Positions 32,007 through 43,829 of a stretch of DNA of 64,000 nucleotides are shown piece after piece. The stretch comes from Orientallactaga sibirica (lineage: Eukaryota > Chordata > Mammalia > Rodentia > Dipodidae). Where the stretch lies: NCBI GenBank assembly GCA_036365145.1, contig JAEOAD010000015.1, positions 7,495,501 to 7,559,500 on the forward strand, in the 5' to 3' direction. The position numbers and the translations under genes were made by a program. A model generated the notes under the pieces. It worked only from the letters and a program-made list of their open reading frames with translations, did no database searches and was not told where the DNA came from. Numbering within the stretch: the first letter of the stretch is position 1; each line of letters begins with the position of its first letter.

Positions 32007-33293
32007 ATGGAACCCTCCAATGAAAGCTTATCATCCAATAATGAAATTTCAACAAGCATTTTAAATGAACTTAATGAGATTGTGAACAAAAGGCTTGTTA
32101 AATGGGAAGAACCTGGACAAAGAGTAATCAAACAGGAACTCCAAGAATGGCTGAAAGAAATGGAGGACAATTGGCAAAAAGAATTCAAATTACAAATCAA
32201 AGATTGGCTCAATGAATTGGAAGAAAGACAATAAAAAGAACTCAAAGGATGGATGCAGGAAATGGAACATAATAAGAGCAATTCAATAGATGGAGGAAGG
32301 AAACTATAGAGAACCAGGAAACAGTACTCCATAGACAGCTTAATGAAATTGAAGACAATCAAAAAGAGATCAGAATCAGGCTAAAGTAATTTCATGGGAA
32401 TTAGCAAATAAATGAGCTCATGGGCCAATGGAAAAAGCTCAATGAGGACATATCCAAATGGAAGAATGAATTCTAAGAAATAATGAAAAGATCAAATCAA
32501 GAAATGAAACTGGAATTCAGGCAAGAGATGGAAATGCTGAAGAAAAACAGTACAGAAAACAGAAATACAATACCCTCTTTGAAGGCTCCCAAGAGCCTTC
32601 AACAAAATAGACAACATGGAGGACAAATTTTTAGAACTTAAGGGCAAGACAGAAGCATTAGACCAGGACTCCAAAATCATTGTCCAGTTCAAAAAAAAAT
32701 GTGTGAACAGAACATGAGGGAACTTTGGAACACTTTAAAATGACCAAATATTCAGCTAATAGGCATATAGGACATGGAAGAAATAAAGGTTAAGGGTATA
32801 GAGATTATATTCAGCAAAATTACTGAAGAAAAAATTCCCAAAGTTACAAAAGATAGACTGATCCAGGTACAGGTCAGGCATAGAATACCAAATAGACAGG
32901 AACAGAGAAGAGATGCCCCACAACACAAAATAATCAGAACACTAAACACAGGAAACAAGGTGAGAGTACTGAAAGCTGTTAGAGAAAAACAGCTTGTTAC
33001 ATACAGAATCCATTAGAATCACCTCAGATTTTTCAGTGGAAACTCTTAAAGCCAGAAGAGCTTCGAATGGAGTATTTCAAAAGCTAAATGACCATAGTTG
33101 CCAATCCAAACTACTGCACTCAGCAAAATTATCCCTTATAATAGAAGGTGAAAGAAAAACCTTTCATAATATAATAAACCAGCTGTATGATCGCACGAGC
33201 ACCAAACCACCCATACAGACAATACTGCAGGGATTACTCCACACTCAGGAGATAAACCAATATGCACAAGATGGGAGTAAACTAGATATATAA
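32007..33293 (+). pseudogene. L1 ORF1 relic (RNA-binding chaperone protein)
   Basis: ORF1p packages L1 RNA into a ribonucleoprotein particle. The first open part (32007-32234) is rich in Glu, Lys and Leu with heptad-like spacing, as in the coiled-coil trimerisation region, and ends in a stop at 32232-32234. Further on, 32774-33016 reads as the RNA-recognition part, with KAVREKQLVTY. A shift of frame near 33000 continues the C-terminal domain with SDFSVETLKARRA and KLSLIIEGERKTFHN, reading to 33293. Stops between about 32235 and 32770 and the frameshift show that it is dead. The start is set by the ATG after an ACAATGG context. Confidence 0.8.
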
Positions 33294-33374
33294 GCATGCC
33301 AAGACCAAGAAAACACCAAACTCCAGAAACCTTCAACATGACAGGGATTATATCACACTTAACAATTATAACTC

Positions 33375-33752
33375 TGTGGTAGTTTGAATATATGGCCCCC
33401 AATATATTCAATGTTTTATTACTTTATAGTTTGCATCTGCAATCACCTTCCTAGAGGCAATGTCACTGGGGGCTGGTCTTAAGGTGTTAATGGTGGGTTT
33501 GAGATTCCATTGTAAAGATATGCAAATGTGCCTAGCAGGAGTTCCTGAAGTGTGCTATGTGACCTTTTGGCTGTTGTTTTGCTCTGTGTGCTGTGGTGGC
33601 TGGTTGGCTTTCTCTCTCTCTGCTTGGCCCTGCTTTTCCTGCCTTTATGGAACTTCCCCTGGATCTGTAAGCTTCAATAAATAATATCCCTTCCTCCATA
33701 ACTGTGCCTGGTCTGGAAGTTCATCTCAGTGAACCTGAAGCTGTCTGCTACA
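33375..33752 (+). mobile_element. MaLR-like LTR inserted in L1 ORF2
   Basis: Starts TGTGGTAGTTTGAATATATG, carries CAATAAATAATATCCC (polyadenylation signal) near 33680, and ends GTCTGCTACA. The L1 endonuclease reading breaks off at its left edge and resumes with ACTACCCAATCAAAAGACAC on the right. No clean target duplication. Same family as 6789-7177 and 38749-39105. Confidence 0.8.
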
Positions 33753-34101
33753 TTAACTACCCAATCAAAAGACACAACTTAACAGGCTGAATGAGAAAAC
33801 TGAACCCATCCATTTTCTATCTACAAAAAACCCATCTTACAATTATAGAAAAACACCACCTCAGGGTGAAAGGATGGAAAAAAATCCAAACAAATGGAAA
33901 AAAGAAACAGGTAGGAGTAGCTGTACTAATTTCTGAAAAAATGACTTTAAACCAAAAGTAATCAAAAGAGACAAAGAAAGCTGCTTCATACTCATTAAAG
34001 AACAATCTAACAAAAGGATATTATAATCATAAAAGTATGCACCAAACACAGAGGCAACTAATTTTATAAGGCAAAATTTACTAGACAATAAAACAGACAT
34101 A

Positions 34102-34314
34102 GGGCTGGTGAGATGGCTTAGTAGTTAAGGTACTTGCCTGAAAAGTCAAAGGACCCAGTTTCAATTCCCCAGGACCCACGAAAGCCAGATGCACATAGTG
34201 GTGCATGCATCTGGAGTTCATTTGCAGCAGCTGAAGGCCCTGGTGTGTCCATTCTTTCTCCCTCTATCTGCCTTTCTTTCTCTCAAACAAATATAATTAT
34301 AGTTTAAAAAATGA
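34102..34314 (+). mobile_element. Dip-like SINE inserted in L1 ORF2
   Basis: GGGCTGGTGAGATGGCTTAG, AATTCCCCAGGACCCACG, AAGCCAGATGCACATAGTGG and a pyrimidine tract, then an A-rich tail. AAAACAGACATA before it and AAAGACAGATATA after it look like a slightly diverged target duplication. Confidence 0.85.
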
Positions 34315-35762
34315 AAAAAGACAGATATAAATCTCAATACAATAATAGTTGGAGACTTTAATACCCCAATGTTGTCAATAGATATATTATTTAAGTAGAA
34401 ACTAAACAGAGAAACAATGGAACTAAATAATGCCATAGATCAATGGACTTAACAGACATCTATAGAACATTTCATCCTAATTCTACTGATATTCTACTGA
34501 TTACACATTCTTCTCAGTAGCCCATGGAACCTTCTCCAAAATAGACCATATAATAGGGCATAAAGCATGCTTCCTCAAATTCAGCAAACAATGACATAAT
34601 TCCCTGCATAATATCTGACCATAATTCATTAAAACTAAACTTCATCAACAACAGTAAAAAAAGGAAAACATACCAACTCCTGAAGACTGAACAACTCAGT
34701 ATTAAACAATGAAAACATAAAACAGAAAGGAAATACCTAAATTCATCAAACTGAATGACAATGAAAACACAACATACCAAAACTTATGGGACACAATGAA
34801 GGCAATTCTAAGAGGGAAGTTTATAGCACTAAATGTCTACATTACAAAAACAGAGAGAGCTCAAATAAACAACTTAAATATCCATTTGAAAGCACTGAAA
34901 AGACAAGAACGGTTCAAGGCCAAAATACCAGATGGAAATAAATTATCAAGTTCAAAGCAGAAATCAATGAATTTGAAATAAAGAAAACAACTTTAAAAAT
35001 TGATGAAACAAAGAACTAGTCCTTCAAAAAATAAAAATAAAAAGATTGATAAGCCACTGGCCAATGTGATGAAGAGGAAAAATAAAACAAAAGAGAACAC
35101 TTAAATCAACAAGATTAAAAATGAAAATGGAGACATCACAACTGTTATAAATGAAATTGGGAGAGTCATCAGACAAATTTAAAAAACTATATTCCAGAAA
35201 ATTGAAAAACATGGAAGAAATGTGTGGATTCCTTGACTGTTATCACCTTCCAAAACTAAACCCAAACAGATAGACTTCCTAAACAAACCTTCTAACAAAA
35301 TAGAAAAAGTAATTAAAAATCTGCCAACAACAAAAAAAGTCCAGACCCTGATGGATTTGCCACTGAGTTCTTCCAGACCATCTTTCATGAACTAAAAATA
35401 CTTCTCAAATTATTTTGCACAATTGGAATAGAGGGAAGGCCCCAACTCTTTTTATGAATCCAGCATGACTCTTACCTAAATCAGACTGAGACCCAACAAA
35501 AATAGAAAATTATAGACCATTATCACTAATGAACTTAGATGCAAAAATGCTCAACAAAATCCTTGCAAACTGAATTCAAGAATACACCAAAAACATCATC
35601 CACTTTGGTCAAGTAAGTTTCATCCCATGGATGCAGGGATGGTTTGACATATGGAACTCAATTAATGTAATTTGCCATATAAATAAATACAAAAATCACA
35701 TTATTTCAGTAGATGCAGTAAAGGTATTTGACAAAATACAAAACCTCTTCATAATCAAAACA

Positions 35763-35799
35763 TTCTCTCTCATGTGTGCTCTCTCTCTAAAATAAAAAG
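35763..35799 (+). mobile_element. 37-bp SINE tail insertion in L1 ORF2
   Basis: A short pyrimidine-rich TTCTCTCTCATGTG..CTCTCTCTAAAATAAAAAG stretch, like the tail of a Dip SINE, interrupts ORF2 DNA that otherwise reads through. AAAACA stands on both sides (35757-35762 and 35800-35805). Confidence 0.55.
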
Positions 35800-36058
35800 A
35801 AAACACTGGAGAAACTTGGTATGGAGGGAGCATATCTTTACATAAAAACTGTTTATAAAGAACCTAAGACCCAGCTCACATTAAATGGGGAAAAACTTGA
35901 AGCATTCCCATTAAAGTCTGGAAACAGATAGTGGTTCCCACTCTCACCATTGCTTTTCAACATAGTAGTTGAAGTTTTAGTTTAAGCAATAACATAAGAG
36001 AAATAATAAAAGGGATACAGATTAATGAGGAAGAACTCAAACTAGCCCTATTTGCATA

Positions 36059-36076
36059 TGACACACACCCACCCAT

Positions 36077-36113
<37 letters not shown>
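36059..36113. repeat. (AC)n microsatellite in the reverse-transcriptase catalytic site
   Basis: About 20 AC units with CCC and CCATCC interruptions at the left end. It starts within the codons that follow the FADD-like motif. Confidence 0.95.
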
Positions 36114-36117
<4 letters not shown>

Positions 36118-38748
36118 AATGACCCAAGAGACTCTACCAAAAAAATTTCTAAAGGTGATTAATTCTTTCAGTAAAGTGGCAGAGTACAAAATCAATACAC
36201 AAAAGTCAGTATCCTTCCCATATGACAAAGATAAACATGGAGAAAGAGATGTGATACTATCCTGTGTTCGATAGCTATAAAAAATTAAATAACTTGGAAT
36301 ATCATTAACCAAGGAAGAGAAAGACCTGTACAAAGAAAACATAAAAGCACCAAATAAAGAAGTTCAGGAAGATATGAAAAGATGGAAAGGTCTCCCATGC
36401 TCTTGGACTGGAAGAATTAATATTGTAAAAATGGCTATCCTAAGAAAACCATTATACAGATTCAATGCAATTCCAATAAAACTTCTACCAATGTTCTTCA
36501 CAGATACTGAAAAAATAATCTCAAAATTCATAGGGAAGAATAGAAGGCTTCAGATAGTTAAAAATATCCTTAACAAAAGAAATATGTCTGGAGGTATCAC
36601 CATACCTGACATAGTAACTAAAGCAGCATGTTACTGACACAAAAACAGACATATAATCAATGGAATAGAATGGAAGACTCTTCTATACATCAAGCAAATA
36701 CAGTTACCTCATCTTTGATAAAGGGGCCAAAAATACACATGGGAGGAAAGACAGCATCTTTGACACATGGTGTTGGAGAAATTTTATAACCACATGTAGA
36801 AGAATGACATCAGACCCATTTTTCTCACCCTGCACAAAGGTTAACTCTACATGGAATAAGGACCTCAATATAAGACCAAAAACAATAAAACAACTAGAAG
36901 AAAAACTAGGGAGAACACTTTACAATATAGGCACAGGGAAAGACTTTCTGAATAAGACACCAGTAGCACCATGCATTAGATGACTACTCAGCTACTGGGA
37001 CCTCATGAAACTAAAAAGCTGTCGTATTGACAAGCAAACCATCAACAGAGTCAACAGACAACCCACAGAATGGGAGAAAATCTTCACCAGCTATACAAAT
37101 AACACAGGTCTAATATTTAGAATCAACAATGAACTAAAAAAAACTGATCAATAATAAAAAATCAAACAACCCAATCAAACAAAGGTGTAGAGATTTAAAC
37201 ATTCTCAAAGGAAGACATGCAAATGCCCATCACACACTGAAGGAGATGTTCAACATGTTTAGTCATTGGAGAAATGCAATAAAACAACCTCGAGATTTTC
37301 TGTCTCACTCCTGCCAGGATGGCAATCACCAAAATATCAAAGGGCAACAAACACTGGCGAGGCTGCAAACTTGTACAATCACTATATAAATCAATATGTA
37401 TAATCCTTAAAAAGATGAAAATAGATTTATCATTTGATACAGCAACACCATTTTTGTGCATATACCCTAAAGACTCTGCTTTTTACTACACAGATACTTG
37501 CTCAGCCATCTTTATGGCTGCTCTATTCATAATAGCTAGGAACTGGAACCAGCCCAGATGCCATCAACTAATGAATGGATAATGAAGATGTGGTACATAT
37601 ACACAATGGAATTCTACTCAGTGATATGGAAAAATGAAATAATGAAATTTGCAGGTAAATGGATGGAGTTGGAAAACATCATTCTAAGCAAGATTATGCA
37701 GGATAGAGAGACATATGCCACATGTACTCTTTACTCTGCTATTCCTAACTGGAGTCAATTAGAGATAAGTGCATATGGACTCAGCACCAGGAAGATGGTC
37801 ATAAAAGTAGAATGAGACCAACAGAGAGAAGAACTAGGGAGAGAGGATAGGAGGCGTTACCAGACACGTTAGGAGAGAGCAGAATATTGGAGGTTGGGAG
37901 GTGTGGGGGGGTAAGAGGTAGGGTGGGTGGGAGAGAATTACACAAAAGTCAAGAAAACATGAATCAATTCCATAGAAATCCTCATTCTGACTAGCATTCT
38001 ATAAGATATAACCACCAATAAAGGGGGAAATGGGACAGTCTGGACAGAGGTGGGAAAATCTTAACATTAGAACTACCAACTCTTCACTGTTTTCTGATCG
38101 GATATGAGACCAACTCAGTAGGAGAGAAATCATATCTGGTACTAGAAACCCAGTCAAATTCCCATAGTCAGGAAACTCAGACTTCAGAGAGAAGCCTCCA
38201 CTACACCCTGGAGAACAGGAGTGGGCTTGCACACCAAATATCTCTCAAATAACTTTGCATTCCCCCCTTTAACCCAAGATTCTCTCATTCTTGGTGGGAG
38301 AATCTGCTTTATTTTACAAATGGCAGAGAAAATGGAGGAGAACCGAGATCCACTGATAAGACAAAAAGATTTCTGACTGCCCACTGCAAGTCTTACTACC
38401 TTTTCAACATCTTCCAGGGCACTGGAGAACTTGCAGTGGAAACAGCACCATGAATACTGCTCTTATTACTAGCCTGACAACCAGCTCCAGGGTGATGGTG
38501 GCAGACATAGTGATCAATAAATCCTATTAAAGAAGAAATCCAGAGGCCACAAAGAACTCAACACTAAATCAGACTTGCATCAGACAGACCTGCTATGGCT
38601 CAGGGAAGATTGCAGCAGAGGGGGTAGAAATATTGTAAGAGTCACAGAGTGGGTGAGAATACCCTAAGGTATGCTCCATCCACTCTCTCTAGGGACTGAC
38701 TGAGGTCTTCATGACTCCACAGTGAATTCTATAAACCCACTTAGGAGG

Positions 38749-39105
38749 TGTGGCAGACAGTTTCAGGTTTGCTGAGATGAAATTCCAGACCAGGCAAAGT
38801 TATGGAGGAAGGGATTTATTGAAGCTTACAAATCCAGGGGAAGTTCCATAACAGCAGAAGAAGCTGGCCTGCCTTCACAGGACCAAACACACAGAGAGAA
38901 ACCATAGGCCAAAAACCACACAGCACAGCACACCTTAGAAATCCATCTATTCACACTTTGCATATCTTTAGATTGAAATCCTAAACCCACCACCACACCT
39001 TAAGATCCACCCAGAGACACTGCCTCCAGCAAGGTGGCTGCAGATGCAAACTACAAACTAATAAAACACTGAATATATTGGGGGATATCTATTCAGACTA
39101 CCACA
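38749..39105 (-). mobile_element. MaLR-like solo LTR in L1 3'UTR, perfect 5-bp target duplication
   Basis: Begins TGTGGCAGACAG, ends CTACCACA, and is flanked by GGAGG at 38744-38748 and 39106-39110. The L1 3'UTR continues on the right. Same family and orientation as 6789-7177. Confidence 0.9.
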
Positions 39106-39164
39106 GGAGGGCCCCAGGGAAATGGGATCAGGGGGCTAGGAGATAAAAGAGTATAATCTGAACA

Positions 39165-39245
39165 TATATATACACATATATATATATACACACACATATA
39201 TACATATATATACACATATATATACATATATACATATATATATAC
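39165..39245. repeat. TA/CA microsatellite at the end of the L1
   Basis: Imperfect alternation of TATATA and CACACA units over about 80 bases. Confidence 0.9.
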
Positions 39246-39284
39246 CACAAATGGTATATATGAAACAAATAAAACCCAATATGT

Positions 39285-39425
39285 TTTATATCAATCCCCA
39301 GGACTCACATAAGCATATGCACAAGGTGGCACATGCATATGGAGGTTGTTTGCAGTGGCTGGAGGCTCTGCCATCATGCCCATTCTTTCTCTCTCAAATA
39401 AATAAATAAAAATAAAATATTTAAA
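39285..39425 (+). mobile_element. 5'-truncated Dip-like SINE
   Basis: Starts inside the B box region (TCAATCCCCAGGACTCACAT), then ATGCACAAGGTGGCACATGC and an AAATAAATAAATAAAAATAAA tail. The tRNA-like first 60 bases are missing. Confidence 0.8.
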
Positions 39426-39469
39426 AAATGTGAAGTAAAAAAAAATAAATGAACCCAATATATAGTTCT

Positions 39470-39755
39470 TAAATAAGAAATACAAATGGCCAATAAATAC
39501 TTGAAAAAGATTCAACACCTTTAGCCATCAGGGAAATATAAATTAAAACTAATTTTAAATTCCATGTCACACCAGTCAGAATGGCCATCATCAAGAAAAC
39601 ATGTGTTCCAGGCGTGGTGGTATAAACTTTTAATCTCAGCACTTGGGAGGCTGAAGTAGGTGGATCACTGTATGTTTGAGGCCAGCTTGAGATGACAAAG
39701 TGAATTCCAGGTCAGCCTGGGCTACAGCAAGAACCTACCTCAAAAAAAAATAATA

Positions 39756-39802
<47 letters not shown>

Positions 39803-40560
39803 GAGGGAAGAAAGGAGAAAGAAAGAAGTGATATTAAATGGTGAGAATATGTGAAAGAAGAACATATTTCTGGTAAGAATACAAACTTGTTCAACCACTT
39901 TGGAAATCAGAATGAAATTTCCTTAAAAATCTAAAAATAGAACTACTACATGACTCAGCTAACCACTCGTGTGTATATACTCAAAGGACTCTAAGTGAAC
40001 ATACTACAGAGACACATATGTATTTTCATGTTAATTGCTGCTCTATTCACAGGAAGTGGGATCACCTATATGTCCATCAACAGATGAATGGTTAAAGAAA
40101 ATAGGGTGGGTATACAGAATAGAATTCTATTCAGCTATAAAGAAAAATGAAATCATAACATTTGCAGGGAAATGGTTAGAACTGAAAATCATTATATGTT
40201 ATGCACAATAAGTCACCAGACTCAGAGAAATACAGCATGTTTTCTCTCATGCAAGGAATTTAGGTTTAAATGTGTACATATACATTAGTACATATTTATG
40301 TGTGTGGGGGTGGGTCATGAAATTAGAAAGATGATCAAGAGGGGAAGAAGAAATCTTAAGGGAGGATGAAAAAGAGAAGGGACTGGAATTCATGTCATAG
40401 GAAAGCAGAGGAGGGAACTCCCTAGGGGAAGGACGAGAACCAGCCAGAGTAGGCAGGAGGGACACAGTGGAGAGCAATGGAGGAGAGGGAAACATTAAAA
40501 CAGTGTAATGTACATGAAAATGCCATAATGAAACCCATTAATTTGCGTGTCAACCAAAAA
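39470..40560 (+). mobile_element. Older Lx-like L1 3' end, split by a B1
   Basis: ORF2 end landmarks ACACCTTTAGCCATCAGGGA, TCACACCAGTCAGAATGGCC and, after the B1, ATTCTATTCAGCTATAAAGA precede a 3'UTR with TTTAGGTTTAAATGTGTAC, GTGTGTGGGGGTG and AAAATGCCATAATGAAACCC. A related 3'UTR fragment is at 47235-47600. Its 3'UTR differs from that of the L1 immediately upstream, so it is another subfamily. Confidence 0.8.
39603..39802 (+). mobile_element. B1-like SINE with (GAAA)n tail
   Basis: CAGGCGTGGTGGTATAAACT, TCAGCACTTGGGAGGCTGAA and GAATTCCAGGTCAGCCTGGG are 7SL-derived B1 landmarks. The A tail has expanded into about 12 GAAA units (39756-39802). It sits within the Lx-like L1. Confidence 0.9.
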
Positions 40561-42335
40561 AGTTTTGTACTCATAAATGTAACAAAAATTCCAGCCAATT
40601 TACTTTTGCTTTGTTCTAGTCCAAATTATGTATAGCCCTCATAGCACTGCCTTTCTTTGAGTTTTTGTTAAATCACTACTATGCTTTACCCATATCTTAT
40701 TTGAGTGATACATATTGGGGGTTTTGATCATATGGAAGGAAAAACTATTAGGGCAAGTGGGAAGAGGGCAATCAAGAATATATGTTCATTATTGGGCCAT
40801 TCCAGAAGGTTAGGACTTCATTAATAACAGTACAGCCTTCTAGATTAAAAAGAAGTCAGCTCACTCTCAAAACACAAATAGTTCTTTGTATATTGCAAAG
40901 AGAGTACAGGAAGCAAAATTAAAATATAAAGAAAATGATGTTTGATGTTTTCATAATGTAGAAAACATGGGAAAGATTAAATCCAGTTTTTGTGAGGTCA
41001 ACCTAATTAGCATACAAAGCAACTAGTGATAAAATATTTTGTGTTTTATGGGTTTGGTATAATGCCCAGCAAAACCAAGTGTGGTTAATAAATTGTAAAT
41101 GGTGCCAACAGTATTCCCTTGCCGCTGATAGAGTTAATGTGATCACTTTGAAAGCCTTATTAACCCTTTAAGTACAGATAGTTTGCTGAGTGAAGAGAGG
41201 AAAGGAGTCATTGGACATCAGTGGTGTATTGGAAATAATCTTTCTTCCAACAGTGAAGAGATTTCTTGCTTCTCATTGGGATAATCGATTCTAATATTAT
41301 TAAGCACAGGCCCAATAAATCTGCCCTTGTATTTTTCTGATACAAATACAATATACCTACCACTGCTCAATATCTTTCATATGTGAAGTAATAAAACTAA
41401 TTCAATATGAAATCTTGTACTTTACATGTAAATTGGATTGCGATGGGCCATTAGACTCTTTACATAAACAATATATTTTGTTTAAAAGAAAAAAAAAACT
41501 GTGCTCAGTTTAACATTATGAAAGTTTATAATGTGCAAAATCACATTAGCAGAGTAAATGATGTCAGAGAGGAAACTGTGGCATGGCTAAGAGAGGCAGA
41601 GAAGAGAAGGAACTTGAACTTCCAGGGAAACAACTTTTCTTCCATAGGTGGTTTTAACAAGATGGCTGACAACAGGTGAAAGCTCGCTAATGCACTAATG
41701 TCAGATGTTATTAAAAACTTTAATTCTGCAATCCCTTCATAGTGTGTCAAAGCAGAGGGGCCTAACTAAAGCAATGAATTATATGTCTCTCCGGGAATTC
41801 AGAGGTGATGACATAGAAATATGACGTATCGAGGTCAAGTCTGACCATGCAATATCATGTCACAAGACTCATTGTTTATATCAGATGATAACTGCCTTCA
41901 TTCCTGGTCTTATTCATCTCCATTATGCACAAAACTGCAAACCAGAATTTAATAGACAAACCTTACCCAAGTACACTGCAATGTTTGCATCTTTGTGTCC
42001 GTTGTAACACTGATCCTCGTGCTCTGCTGCAGCTGTCAGGGTAATGACTCCCCCCCTTTTTTTTTTTATCTGGGTTGGCATTATTCCCAGATTCCAAATG
42101 AAAGAGACAGCATTTTTACTTGACCACCCCATTCCAACCGTTAAATACTGTGCCTTCAGGCTCCGATGCTCTAATGGTCGATTAAAGTTGATAACAGTCT
42201 GTCCAATTTCCATTTTTTAACATCCAGCCTGCTGAAATTGTAATATTGTGAAAATCTGAAGTCTTCAGGACTTGCCTAAGAATCTGTCTGGATGTCAACA
42301 CTTAATAATAAACAAGGGGAAAATAGTTTTGTCAA
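40561..42335. promoter_or_regulatory. Repeat-free block, candidate conserved non-coding element cluster
   Basis: Nearly 1.8 kb with no recognised transposon between repeat-dense flanks. It is AT-rich but keeps isolated CpGs (for example CCGATGCTCTAATGGTCGAT at about 42160), and holds motifs typical of developmental enhancers: a CAGCTG E-box in CTGCAGCTGTC near 42028, TGTGGTTAATAAATTG near 41083, ATAATCGATTCTAATATTAT near 41281, and TCGATTAAAGTTGAT near 42177. No open frame above 96 codons. Enhancer function is inference; sequence conservation could not be tested. Confidence 0.4.
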
Positions 42336-43289
42336 CAGGTTTTCTCATTTGCAGAGCTTGGCTTAGCAATGTGGTCAAGCCAAGTTTGTGCCTGGTTGAA
42401 GCAGATGACAGTCGCTAGGCTATCAGTTGGACTAGAAAGTGGAGCCCCTCACAGTACAAGGCAAAGATCCTCAAAGACTTCTGAAACCATTGAACAACAC
42501 ATGTATTTCCTTCCCTACATGCATTACCAGTAGACTAGTCTTGGTCTTGTGAAGAGACTTACTTGTTTGGCACACACACACATTCACAGTTTCTAAGCTT
42601 TGTTAGGGTGGAAAGGTGATAGAGTTTCAAATATACTTGCAATATTTTCAGAAATCTGATGTCTTAGTGAATTGAAATAAAGCATTTGAAAGTTTTTTTT
42701 CCTAAATCAATAGTGGGTTTTCTTTAGTGTCAGAAAAATGGAATTAAAATCAAGTCTTCAGAGATGGATTTGTAGATCAGTAGAATCCTGCGATCAGTGG
42801 TGTGATCCCAGTTTCCCAGTGAAGGGGAGAACTCAGAACTTCACCATGACATCCTCCCTGTGTCTGAAACCAGCAGTCTTCACTCAGGGCCTTTGGAGTA
42901 CTAGTCAGCTTGCCTTTCTCAACCATGCTTGGATTCTTCCTCTGAACATTGGATGATCTTCCAGCATTCCCATCTTTGGTAGGCTGGTCTCATTTTGTTT
43001 TCAATAAACTTCAGCTTTAGGATACCCTTTTCACATTGGGGAAGCAATTGCCCATTTTCTGAGTCTTTGCTGTTAAAGTAAGTGCAGATGAGTCCTTCAG
43101 GCTCTGCCAAATTTATCATTGTGATAAACATAGTTCTGGGAATGTAGCTCCAATATTTTTTTCTAGCCAGGATGAAAGGAAGTTTTGAGAAATTTTTAGG
43201 TCAAATATTTGGTTCTCCATGTTATTACTATATCATAGAGGTTGCACTTCTTTCCCTTAGACAATAATTTTTGCATCTAAAACCATAGA
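42336..43289. other. Unassigned
   Basis: No gene or repeat family recognised. A minus-strand frame of 70 codons at 42919-43131 is the cleanest open stretch, but I cannot connect it to any family. Confidence 0.4.
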
Positions 43290-43460
43290 CATTAGCACTT
43301 AGACCCCTTACCAATTCTCTCTTCCTACCAATAGTTTGAACTCTCGTTCTTACCCACTTTATCTCCACTATGGGAGGGTCTTCTCTTCAAGGGCAGGAGC
43401 ATGCATATTTTCTAATATCTGATGAGATAAAAGAGAGCATATAGAAACTCAGCATAAAAA
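43290..43460 (+). mobile_element. Possible L2 3' fragment
   Basis: CTTCTCTTCAAGGGCAGGAG then CATGCATATTTTCTAA resembles the L2 'agctccttgagggcagggac' segment. Confidence 0.35.
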
Positions 43461-43829
43461 ATTGATGTGACCACATGTTCTGGTTTTGGAATAGGGTAGT
43501 TTAAAGTCTACCCTACCGGGTTCTGATAGAATTTATCTTTATTGTTCTTTCTCTTGATAGTATTGAAAATGCTATTGTGGAATGTTTATTGCTGAAATGC
43601 TTTTGAACTCCAGAGAGCCCATACTTAATACAATGTGTGTAAATTCAAGGCAGGATAAAAACTCCATCTTGTAGAACTTCTTATTACATAAAATGCACTA
43701 TCACTATTTACTGAGCAGAAGCTTCAGGTCATCAAGTCTATGCCTCAAAAACCTGCATGTTTACTTTAGTTTCATGGATTTTCTTCTGCTTCCCTAGAAA
43801 TGCCTGAAAAATATTTTGTCATATTAGAT

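Larger units (their letters stand above)
33338..37815 (+). pseudogene. L1 ORF2 relic (endonuclease and reverse transcriptase)
   Basis: ORF2p nicks the target and reverse-transcribes L1 RNA. The relic opens with an ATG at 33338 and MTGIISHLTIIT, the usual endonuclease start, but is broken at 33375 by an LTR. Later landmarks in order: KGKFIALN-like at about 34800 ([10 protein letters not shown]), a DGFATEFFQ-like segment at about 35350, the reverse-transcriptase motif with VFDKIQ at about 35725, FAYD at 36051-36062 in place of the catalytic [20 protein letters not shown] near 36400, [10 protein letters not shown] near 36585, GIGTGKDFLNKTP-like near 36930, and EWIMKMWYIYTMEFYS near 37575. Many frameshifts, the lost first catalytic Asp and two insertions make it inactive. 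Confidence 0.85.
31217..39245 (+). mobile_element. Nearly full-length, inactive L1 with five later insertions or expansions
   Basis: In order: 5'UTR with tandem monomers (31218-31510), a 5'UTR tail to about 32006, an ORF1 relic (32007-33293), an ORF2 relic from an ATG at 33338 to about 37815, and a G-rich 3'UTR ending in a TA/CA microsatellite near 39245. Removing the LTRs at 33375-33752 and 38749-39105, the SINE at 34102-34320 and the SINE tail at 35763-35799 leaves roughly 7 kb, the normal size of a complete rodent L1. Both reading frames are broken many times. It is probably a lineage-specific family, because its 3'UTR recurs at 2.1-4.1, 51.6-54.8 and 60.4-60.7 kb. Confidence 0.8.

Noticed and set aside
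31892..32362. 156-codon minus-strand frame, the longest in the window
   Set aside because: It is the antisense of the L1 ORF1 coiled-coil region; its Leu/Ser/Ile-rich composition mirrors Lys/Glu-rich sense codons.
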